A stretch of DNA of 5,441 nucleotides, taken from NCBI GenBank assembly GCA_900772705.1, contig CAAGRQ010000064.1, positions 1 through 5,441 on the forward strand. Reading direction: 5' to 3'. A model generated the notes under the pieces. The model was not told the origin of the DNA. It did no database searches and was given only the letters and a program-made list of their open reading frames with translations. This stretch comes from Clostridia bacterium (GTDB lineage Bacteria > Bacillota > Clostridia > Oscillospirales > Acutalibacteraceae). The position numbers and the translations under genes are program-made. This document shows positions 1 to 5,441 of this stretch, one piece after another. Numbering within the stretch: position 1 is the first letter of the stretch; each line of letters begins with the position of its first letter.

Positions 1-1722
1 ACTTTTGATAATCTTAACCAAAAAGTTCAACTTGCCGGCTGGGTTGACACAATTCGTGACCACGGCGGCGTTGCATTCATTGATTTGCGTGATGAATACG
101 GCGTAACTCAGGTTGTAGTAAATGACGACGATTTGATTAATCATCTTCGCAAGGAGAGCGTAATCAGCGTTGAGGGCACAGTGGTTAAGCGTGATGAGGA
201 AACCGTTAACCCGAAAATCGCAACCGGCGAACTTGAGGTTAAGGTTGATACTCTTACCGTGCTTAATCCTTGTACGGAGAACCTTCCGTTTGAAATCGGA
301 GAGTCTAAGGAAACAAGAGAGGATGTCCGTCTCACATACCGTTTTCTCGACCTCAGAAATAAAAAGGTGCACGATAATATTATTTTCAGAAGTCAGGTTG
401 TCTCTTATCTCAGAGAAAAGATGACTTCTCTCGGTTTTACCGAAATCACAACACCGATTCTTACCTGCTCGTCTCCCGAGGGTGCACGTGACTATATCAT
501 TCCGTCCCGTAAGCACGAGGGCAAGTTCTATGCTCTTCCGCAGGCACCGCAGCAGTTTAAGCAACTTCTTATGACTTCCGGATTTGACAGATATTTCCAG
601 ATTGCTCCGTGTTTCAGAGATGAGGATGCAAGGGCAGACCGTTCTCCCGGCGAGTTCTATCAGCTCGATTTTGAGATGGCTTTTGCTACTCAGGAGGATG
701 TGTTTGAGGTTGCCGACGAGGTTCTCTACGATACGTTTACAAAATTCGGCTCCGGCAAAAAGGTTTCACCAAAGCCGTTCGTTAAAATCCCATACGATGA
801 GGCTATGCTCAAATACGGCACCGATAAGCCCGACCTGCGTAACCCTCTTGAAATCGTAGACCTTACCGACTTCTTCTCGGATGTTGAGTTTAAGGCATTT
901 AAGGGCAGACCGGTTCGTGGTATTAATGTACCGGGATGTGCAAAGCAGTCAAAGGGCTGGTTTGAAAAGATGCTCAAGTATGCTCTTGAAATCGGTATGA
1001 AGGGTCTCGGATATATCGAGGTGCTCGAGGACGGCTCATACAAAGGCCCTATCGACAAATTTCTCCCTGACGAAAAGAAAGAGGAACTTCGTTCTATATT
1101 TAACTTTAAGACAGACGATACATTGTTCTTTATCTGCGATACACCTAAGATGGTAAATGAACTTGCAGGTATGATCAGAACCGAACTTGCTAACAGACTT
1201 GACCTTATTGATAAGGACAGATATGAGTTCTGCTATATCACCGATTTCCCGATGTTTGAGCGTGATGAAAACGGACAACTTATCTTTACTCATAACCCAT
1301 TCTCAATGCCGCAGGGTGAGATGGACGCACTTCTTAATCAGGAACCTACCGAGATTAAGGCTTATCAGTATGATATAGTTTGTAACGGTGTTGAACTTTC
1401 TTCCGGCGCTGTTCGTAACCATCGCCCCGATATTATGGTAAAGGCGTTTGAAATGGCAGGCTACAGCGAGGAAACCGTTAAGGAAAAATTCGGCGCACTC
1501 TATAACGCATTCCATTACGGAGCACCGCCTCACGCAGGTATGGCACCGGGTGTTGACCGTATGATTATGCTTCTCAAGGATGAGGAGAATATTCGTGAGA
1601 TTATCGCTTTCCCGATGAACAGCAATGCTCAGGATATGCTTCTCGGCGCACCGAACTATGTAACCGAACTTCAACTTCGTGAAACGCATATTAAACTTCG
1701 CAGACCTGTTGAAAAGAAATAA
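1..1722 (+). CDS. aspS: Aspartyl-tRNA synthetase, probably non-discriminating (5' end cut by window edge)
   Basis: Cytoplasmic class II aminoacyl-tRNA synthetase that activates aspartate with ATP and loads it onto tRNA-Asp and, probably, tRNA-Asn. The frame is open from base 1, giving 573 codons before TAA at 1720-1722. Bacterial AspRS is usually about 590 residues, so roughly 10-20 N-terminal residues lie outside the window. The TTG at 85 is an internal Leu codon of the conserved FIDLRD motif, not a start. Domains in window residue numbers: anticodon-binding OB fold about 1-105 with GWV at 13-15 and RDHGG at 19-23; catalytic core with motif 1 (EITTPIL), the SPEGARDY loop at 158-165, and QAPQQFKQ at 181-188, which contacts aspartate; motif 2 FRDEDARADR from 205; the bacterial GAD insertion about 280-425; motif 3 GVDR at 517-520, with its Arg at bases 1558-1560. 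All expected catalytic motifs are present. It is the first visible gene of the operon, 22 bases before gatC. Identity is very secure; relaxed specificity is inferred from the His at residue 21 and the gatCAB linkage. Confidence 0.97.
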   Translation, partial: TFDNLNQKVQLAGWVDTIRDHGGVAFIDLRDEYGVTQVVVNDDDLINHLRKESVISVEGTVVKRDEETVNPKIATGELEVKVDTLTVLNPCTENLPFEIGESKETREDVRLTYRFLDLRNKKVHDNIIFRSQVVSYLREKMTSLGFTEITTPILTCSSPEGARDYIIPSRKHEGKFYALPQAPQQFKQLLMTSGFDRYFQIAPCFRDEDARADRSPGEFYQLDFEMAFATQEDVFEVADEVLYDTFTKFGSGKKVSPKPFVKIPYDEAMLKYGTDKPDLRNPLEIVDLTDFFSDVEFKAFKGRPVRGINVPGCAKQSKGWFEKMLKYALEIGMKGLGYIEVLEDGSYKGPIDKFLPDEKKEELRSIFNFKTDDTLFFICDTPKMVNELAGMIRTELANRLDLIDKDRYEFCYITDFPMFERDENGQLIFTHNPFSMPQGEMDALLNQEPTEIKAYQYDIVCNGVELSSGAVRNHRPDIMVKAFEMAGYSEETVKEKFGALYNAFHYGAPPHAGMAPGVDRMIMLLKDEENIREIIAFPMNSNAQDMLLGAPNYVTELQLRETHIKLRRPVEKK

Positions 1723-1730
1723 TACCCGAT

Positions 1731-1736
1731 AAGGAG
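1731..1736 (+). promoter_or_regulatory. Ribosome binding site of gatC
   Basis: AAGGAG ends 8 bases before the ATG at 1745, in the 22-base gap after aspS. It supports that ATG as the gatC start. I see no convincing promoter or terminator in this gap, so gatC is probably co-transcribed with aspS. Confidence 0.8.
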
Positions 1737-1744
1737 ATTATAAA

Positions 1745-2032
1745 ATGCAAATTACTCCGGATTTAATAAAATACTTGGAATCGCTTGCCCGCATTACTCT
1801 GTCCGAGGACGAGGAAAAAAAGGTGGGCAATGAACTTCAGGATATTCTCACTTATATAGATATGCTTAATGAACTGGATACCGACGGCGTGGAGGCTATG
1901 AGCCACTGTTTTCCCATAACCAATGTTATGAGAGAAGACGTTGTGGCTGAGTCTATGACGTCGGACGAAATCGTAGCTAACGCACCCGAGAGCCAGGACG
2001 GCTGCTTCGTTGTGCCTAAGACAGTTGAGTAA
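1745..2032 (+). CDS. gatC: Asp/Glu-tRNA(Asn/Gln) amidotransferase subunit C
   Basis: Small subunit of the GatCAB amidotransferase. GatC wraps around the GatA-GatB interface, stabilises the heterotrimer and helps GatA fold; it has no catalytic site. The 95-residue product matches the usual family length of about 95-100. Visible family features are the N-terminal helix with LARITLSEDEE (about residues 14-24), the helical segment ending in YIDMLNELDTDGVEAMSH (about 37-54), then the TNVMREDV motif, and a C-terminal segment close to the family pattern, here NAPESQDGCFVVPKTVE. The ATG start is set by AAGGAG 8 bases upstream and by alignment of the N-terminal helix. It lies between aspS and gatA in the same direction. 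Its TAA stop is part of the gatA ribosome binding site, which suggests coupled translation and balanced subunit synthesis. Nothing is truncated or unusual. Confidence 0.95.
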   Translation: MQITPDLIKYLESLARITLSEDEEKKVGNELQDILTYIDMLNELDTDGVEAMSHCFPITNVMREDVVAESMTSDEIVANAPESQDGCFVVPKTVE

Positions 2033-2037
2033 GGAGG
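2030..2037 (+). promoter_or_regulatory. gatC stop codon fused to gatA ribosome binding site
   Basis: TAAGGAGG: the last two bases of the gatC stop TAA (2030-2032) are the first bases of the Shine-Dalgarno AAGGAGG. The site ends 6 bases before the gatA ATG at 2044. A ribosome terminating on gatC therefore sits on the gatA initiation site, which would favour re-initiation. The overlap is seen directly; coupling is inferred. Confidence 0.85.
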
Positions 2038-2043
2038 ACTGAA

Positions 2044-3507
2044 ATGGAAATATATGAAATGACAGCCCTTCAGGTTGCAGAGAAAATCAGAAATAAGGAA
2101 ATCACCGCAGTTGACGCCGTAGAGAGCGTTGCAAAGTCGGTTGAAAAAAGAGACGGGACATATAACTGCTATGCTTCTTTTGATAAAGAGTCCGCTTTGG
2201 AAAGTGCAGAGCGTGTGCAAAAGAAGATTGATGCAGGCGAGGTTGTTTCCGAACTTGCAGGCGTTCCTATTGCAATTAAGGATAACATTTGTGAAAAAGG
2301 AAAACTTACCACTTGCGCCTCAAAAATTCTTTATAATTTTAAGCCGCCCTACAATGCAACGGTTGTTAATGAACTTAATGACGCCGATATGGTTATCTTG
2401 GGTAAAGCAAATATGGACGAGTTCGCTATGGGCTCAACTACCGAGACTTCTTACTACGGCGCCACTAAAAACCCATGGGATATAACTAAGGTTCCCGGAG
2501 GCTCATCGGGCGGTGCCGCTGCCGCTGTTGCGGCAGATGAAAGCATTGTCGCTCTTGGCTCCGATACGGGCGGTTCAATCCGTCAGCCGAGTTCGTTCTG
2601 CGGCGTTACGGGTCTTAAACCTACCTACGGTTCTGTTTCAAGATACGGCTTGATTGCTTACGCTTCCTCTCTTGACCAAATCGGACCTATCGGCAAGGAT
2701 GTGCTTGATGTTACCGCCGTGTTTAATATTATCAAAGGCAGAGATCTTAAGGACGGAACGTCTATGGTCAGCGAGGTATTTTCGCTTGACGATATTAAAA
2801 TCGACTCCCTTAAAGGTAAAAAGGTTGGTGTTCCGAATGACTATTTCGGCGAGGGTATTGATGAGGATGTTGCCAAAAATGTTTTATCTGCCGCAGATAC
2901 GCTTAAATCTCTCGGCGCAGAGGTGGAACATTTCGATATGCCTATCGTTAAATACGCTATCCCTACATACTATATCATCGCCTGTGCAGAGGCTTGCTCG
3001 AATCTTTCTCGATTTGACGGAATAAAGTACGGCTATAAATCCTCTGACGCTCATAACCTCAGAGATGTATACTTTAAGTCTCGCTCCGAGGGCTTCGGAA
3101 TGGAGGTTAAAAAGCGTATTATGCTCGGTAACTTCGTGCTTTCCTCGGGTTACTTCGACGCTTATTACAAAAAGGCACTTCAGGCTAAGGGCCTTATCTG
3201 TAAAGCGTTTAACGAGGCATTTGAAAAGTACGATTTCATTCTCGGACCCGTTGCTCCCACAACCGCTCTTAAAATGGGCGAGGGACTTTCAGATCCGCTT
3301 GCAATGTACCTCGGCGATATTTATACCGTTATGATTAATATTGCAGGTCTGCCGTCACTTGCGCTTCCGTGCGGTTTTGATAAGGACAATATGCCTGTCG
3401 GAATGCAGCTTATCGGCAAACCGTTTGATGAAAGAACAGTTCTTTCTGCCGGCTACGCATTCCAGAGCGTAACCGATTTCCATAAGAAAAAGCCAAACTT
3501 GGTATAA
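2044..3507 (+). CDS. gatA: Asp/Glu-tRNA(Asn/Gln) amidotransferase subunit A (glutaminase)
   Basis: Amidase-signature enzyme that hydrolyses glutamine and releases ammonia, which travels through a tunnel to GatB for amidation of Asp-tRNA-Asn or Glu-tRNA-Gln. The product has 487 residues, a normal length of about 485. The Ser-cisSer-Lys triad is complete: Lys79 in GVPIAIKDN, Ser154 in PGGSSGG and nucleophile Ser178 in SDTGGSIRQP. These numbers coincide with those I recall for the structurally characterised Staphylococcus aureus GatA. The glutamine-binding residues Tyr309, Arg358 and Asp425 also fall at the same numbers. The amidase signature spans about 150-196. The C-terminal half holds YYIIACAEACSNLSRFDG (309-326) and the GLPSLALPCGF and PVGMQLIG motifs (435-458). 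The ATG start is supported by AAGGAGG 6 bases upstream and by the family N-terminus, here MEIYEMTALQVAEKI. The gene sits 11 bases after gatC and 13 before gatB. No residue expected for activity is missing. Confidence 0.98.
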   Translation: MEIYEMTALQVAEKIRNKEITAVDAVESVAKSVEKRDGTYNCYASFDKESALESAERVQKKIDAGEVVSELAGVPIAIKDNICEKGKLTTCASKILYNFKPPYNATVVNELNDADMVILGKANMDEFAMGSTTETSYYGATKNPWDITKVPGGSSGGAAAAVAADESIVALGSDTGGSIRQPSSFCGVTGLKPTYGSVSRYGLIAYASSLDQIGPIGKDVLDVTAVFNIIKGRDLKDGTSMVSEVFSLDDIKIDSLKGKKVGVPNDYFGEGIDEDVAKNVLSAADTLKSLGAEVEHFDMPIVKYAIPTYYIIACAEACSNLSRFDGIKYGYKSSDAHNLRDVYFKSRSEGFGMEVKKRIMLGNFVLSSGYFDAYYKKALQAKGLICKAFNEAFEKYDFILGPVAPTTALKMGEGLSDPLAMYLGDIYTVMINIAGLPSLALPCGFDKDNMPVGMQLIGKPFDERTVLSAGYAFQSVTDFHKKKPNLV

Positions 3508-3513
3508 GGAGGT
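3505..3513 (+). promoter_or_regulatory. gatA stop codon fused to gatB ribosome binding site
   Basis: TAAGGAGGT: the gatA stop TAA (3505-3507) overlaps AAGGAGGT, a full match to the Shine-Dalgarno consensus, ending 7 bases before the gatB ATG at 3521. It repeats the arrangement at the gatC-gatA junction and again suggests translational coupling. Confidence 0.85.
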
Positions 3514-3520
3514 AAGTGAA

Positions 3521-4954
3521 ATGGATTATGTTACCGTATGCGGTTTGGAAGTTCATACCGAGCTTGCCACCAAGACTAAGATTTTTTGTAACTGTACCAC
3601 AGAATTTGGCGGAGAGCCCAACACACACGTGTGCGAGATTTGTTCGGGTATGCCGGGTACACTTCCCGTGGTTAATAAAAGGGTAGTGGAGTTCGCTGTT
3701 CGTACAGGTCTTGCTCTTAATTGTGAGATTACAAGATATAATAAATTTGACCGTAAAAACTATTTTTACCCCGATTTGCCAAAGGCTTATCAGATTTCAC
3801 AACTTTATCTTCCCATTTGCCGTAACGGCTGGGTAGAGATTAACGACAGCGTGAACGGCGGTAAAAAGAAGGTTCGCATTCACGAGATTCATATGGAGGA
3901 GGACGCAGGTAAACTTGTTCATGACGATTGGACAGACTGTACTTTGGTTAACTATAACCGTTGCGGCGTGCCTCTTCTTGAAATTGTTTCCGAACCCGAT
4001 ATAGCCAGCGCAGACGAGGCTGTCGAATATGTTGAAAAACTCAGGGCGATTCTTCAGTTCTGCGGCGTTTCCGACTGTAAGATGCAGGAGGGTTCGCTTC
4101 GTGCCGATGTAAACGTTTCTGTTATGGAAAAGGGCGCTTCTGAATTCGGTACCCGTACCGAGATGAAGAACATTAACTCCTTTAAGGCTATTCATAATGC
4201 TATTGAGGCTGAGACAGAACGCCAAATTGAACTTATCGAGGACGGAGAAAAGGTGGTTCAGGAAACCCGCCGCTGGGATGACAGCAAGGGCGTTTCCACC
4301 TCTATGAGAAGTAAGGAGGACGCACAGGATTATAAGTATTTTCACGAGCCGGATTTGCCTCCTATAGAACTCAGCGAGGAATATATAGACGGCATTCGCT
4401 CTACTCTCCCCGAACTTCCCGAGGCTAAAAAGGCGAGATATATCAGCGATTATTCTCTGAGTGAATATGACGCAAATATTCTCTGCTCCGATAAGAATTA
4501 CGCAGGTCTCTTTGATAAGACCGTAGAGATTACAAAGAATGCAAAGGACTCCGCTCACTGGATTATGGGTGACCTTATGAAACTTATGAATGACAGCCAG
4601 ACTCTTCCCGAGGATATGTCATTCAGAGCGGAAAGCCTCGGCGAGATTATCAATCTTGTAAATTCAAATAAGATTTCCCGTGAATCCGCTAAAAAAGTTC
4701 TTAAAGCGGTGTTTGACGAGAATGTTATTCCCGAGGAATATGTTAAGGCAAATAATATGGAGATGGTTTCCGACACAGGCGCAATTAAGGCTGTTATCGA
4801 GGAAATCGTTGCCAATAACGAAAAGGCTGTAACAGAGTATAAAGAGGGCAAGGAGAAGTCGTTTAACTTCCTTGTAGGTCAGTCTATGAGAGCACTTAAA
4901 GGTAAGGCTCCGTCGAGCGAGGTTACTAAGATTCTAAAGGAACTCCTCGGCTGA
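3521..4954 (+). CDS. gatB: Asp/Glu-tRNA(Asn/Gln) amidotransferase subunit B
   Basis: tRNA-binding and kinase-like subunit of GatCAB. It phosphorylates the side-chain carboxylate of tRNA-bound Asp or Glu with ATP and transfers ammonia supplied by GatA. The product has 477 residues, matching the normal length of about 475. The cradle domain (about 1-290) shows GLEVHTEL at 8-15, the zinc-site cysteines 23, 25, 38 and 41 (CxC and CxxC), RKNYFYPDLPKAYQISQ at 78-94, IHMEEDAGKL at 123-132, the GVPLLEIVSEPD motif at 149-160, QEGSLRADVNVS at 189-200, and the TEMKNINSF and SMRSKEDAQDYKYF motifs at 213-221 and 261-274. A helical linker follows, and then the C-terminal YqeY-like tRNA-binding domain ending with NFLVGQSMRALKGKAP (449-464). 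The start is set by a consensus Shine-Dalgarno 7 bases upstream. The TGA stop is followed directly by in-frame TAA (4955-4957), a double stop before the terminator. It is the last gene of the operon. Confidence 0.98.
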   Translation: MDYVTVCGLEVHTELATKTKIFCNCTTEFGGEPNTHVCEICSGMPGTLPVVNKRVVEFAVRTGLALNCEITRYNKFDRKNYFYPDLPKAYQISQLYLPICRNGWVEINDSVNGGKKKVRIHEIHMEEDAGKLVHDDWTDCTLVNYNRCGVPLLEIVSEPDIASADEAVEYVEKLRAILQFCGVSDCKMQEGSLRADVNVSVMEKGASEFGTRTEMKNINSFKAIHNAIEAETERQIELIEDGEKVVQETRRWDDSKGVSTSMRSKEDAQDYKYFHEPDLPPIELSEEYIDGIRSTLPELPEAKKARYISDYSLSEYDANILCSDKNYAGLFDKTVEITKNAKDSAHWIMGDLMKLMNDSQTLPEDMSFRAESLGEIINLVNSNKISRESAKKVLKAVFDENVIPEEYVKANNMEMVSDTGAIKAVIEEIVANNEKAVTEYKEGKEKSFNFLVGQSMRALKGKAPSSEVTKILKELLG

Positions 4955-4970
4955 TAAACCGAATAATATA

Positions 4971-5010
4971 AAAAAAAGGAATGTTGATTTGTTTCAACAT
5001 TCCTTTTTTT
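4971..5010. terminator. Bidirectional rho-independent terminator between convergent genes
   Basis: The arms at 4971-4987 and 4994-5010 are perfectly complementary over 17 bp (core GGAATGTTGA pairing with TCAACATTCC) around a 6-base loop, TTTGTT. The left arm begins with seven A and the right arm ends with seven T, so either strand reads as hairpin plus U-tract. It lies 16 bases after the gatB stop and about 40 bases after the end of the minus-strand transporter gene, so it can end transcription of both. The remaining gap on either side is AT-rich with no other feature seen. Confidence 0.93.
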
Positions 5011-5049
5011 GTCTTTTGAATTTAGTGAAATTAAATTTTGAACTTTGAA

Positions 5050-5441
5050 TTACAGTTCGCCGAGTTCGTTTTCAACTTGCTCGAGCATACTTTCTTTTTC
5101 TCTCTTTTGTACGATATGCTCGTGTACCTTGTCGGCAAGTTCACCGTGCAACTTGAATTTTGCACTGAAAACTATAAGCGAAATAAGGATGAGAACAGGC
5201 GGAATTGCAAAGCAGATGATGCCGATTCCGATTTTTGTGCCCTCGTTGATTTCCTTTGTAGCAGAGGTGATTTGGCTGTTGTAGTTCATTATTGCCAGTC
5301 CGCCGAAAAGCACAAGCGTCTGAATGGTGTACGCCATCTTCTGCAAAAAGCCTTTCATAGAGAACGTGATTGACTCGTTGCGTTCGCCGTTTTTGTATTC
5401 GCCGTAGTCAACAATGTCTGCAAGGAAAATGGTCTGTCCAA
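5050..5441 (-). CDS. GPH-family sugar:cation symporter, C-terminal part (5' end cut by window edge)
   Basis: C-terminal end of an inner-membrane symporter of the glycoside-pentoside-hexuronide:cation family (MelB-like, within the major facilitator superfamily). The frame is open from the right edge: 129 complete codons from 5439 down to the TAA at 5052-5050. Full-length members are about 450-500 residues, so most of the gene lies outside. The diagnostic motif is ADIVDYGEYKNGERNESITF (residues 7-26 of the visible part), the loop of GPH proteins that usually precedes the last helices. It is followed by FLQKMAYTIQTLVLFGGLAIM (one membrane segment) and IGIGIICFAIPPVLILISLI (the last). The ATG at 5358 is internal, since the motif continues upstream of it. 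A charged, Glu/Lys-rich tail of about 35 residues ends the protein and is probably cytoplasmic. The substrate cannot be told from this fragment; a sugar or glycoside is expected from the family. The gene is convergent with gatB and functionally unrelated to the operon. Confidence 0.87.
   Translation of the reverse strand, partial: GQTIFLADIVDYGEYKNGERNESITFSMKGFLQKMAYTIQTLVLFGGLAIMNYNSQITSATKEINEGTKIGIGIICFAIPPVLILISLIVFSAKFKLHGELADKVHEHIVQKREKESMLEQVENELGEL

Noticed and set aside
85..87. TTG as an alternative start codon for aspS
   Set aside because: The frame stays open to base 1 and encodes conserved AspRS sequence upstream (GWV, RDHGG), so this is an internal Leu codon.
1303..1689. Minus-strand open frame of 128 codons opposite aspS
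   Set aside because: It lies entirely within the conserved aspS C-terminal catalytic region, and its product has no recognisable domain.
1723..1744. Possible internal promoter or T-box element before gatC
   Set aside because: The gap is only 22 bases and holds little beyond the ribosome binding site. Any leader regulation of this operon would lie upstream of aspS, outside the window.
3797..4558. Minus-strand open frame of 253 codons opposite gatB
   Set aside because: It is wholly antisense to highly conserved gatB coding sequence, its product resembles no family I recognise, and I saw no supporting ribosome binding site. It is best explained as a by-product of gatB codon use.
5011..5049. 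AT-rich stretch with short repeated TTTGAA words
   Set aside because: The words are short, irregular and expected by chance in an AT-rich intergenic gap; no clear palindrome or repeat unit.
5038..5373. Plus-strand open frames of 111 and 79 codons right of the terminator
   Set aside because: Both lie opposite the GPH transporter, whose diagnostic motif and membrane segments read on the minus strand. The apparent hydrophobic stretches are antisense reflections.

Overview
The window holds the 3' end of a one-directional translation operon and the 3' end of a convergent transporter gene. On the plus strand, in order, are aspS (aspartyl-tRNA synthetase, cut by the left edge), gatC, gatA and gatB (the three subunits of the aspartyl/glutamyl-tRNA amidotransferase GatCAB). 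The intergenic gaps are 22, 11 and 13 bases, and each gat gene has a strong AGGAG-type ribosome binding site. After gatB comes a perfect 17-bp hairpin flanked by an A-run and a T-run. On the minus strand, reading towards that hairpin, is the C-terminal part of a GPH-family (MelB-like) sugar:cation symporter, cut by the right edge.

The genes have a clear common purpose. A non-discriminating AspRS charges both tRNA-Asp and tRNA-Asn with aspartate, and GatCAB then amidates the misacylated Asp-tRNA-Asn to Asn-tRNA-Asn. The same enzyme can convert Glu-tRNA-Gln to Gln-tRNA-Gln when a suitable GluRS is present. The AspRS carries His in the RDHGG motif of its anticodon-binding domain, a residue linked to relaxed tRNA specificity. 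This fits its linkage to gatCAB.

The organism is most likely a member of the Bacillota, probably class Clostridia and possibly a gut Oscillospiraceae/Ruminococcaceae-type bacterium. The reasons are the C-A-B order of the gat genes, the near-consensus Shine-Dalgarno sites, the moderate GC content and the GPH sugar symporter next door. This placement is inference. The AspRS looks more like the subfamily familiar from Alphaproteobacteria than the Bacillus subtilis or E. coli type.

I see no mobile element, CRISPR array, RNA gene or previously undescribed system. This is an ordinary housekeeping region with a few points worth a second look. There is no gene-free stretch over 300 bases; the longest (4955-5049) is occupied mainly by the terminator.
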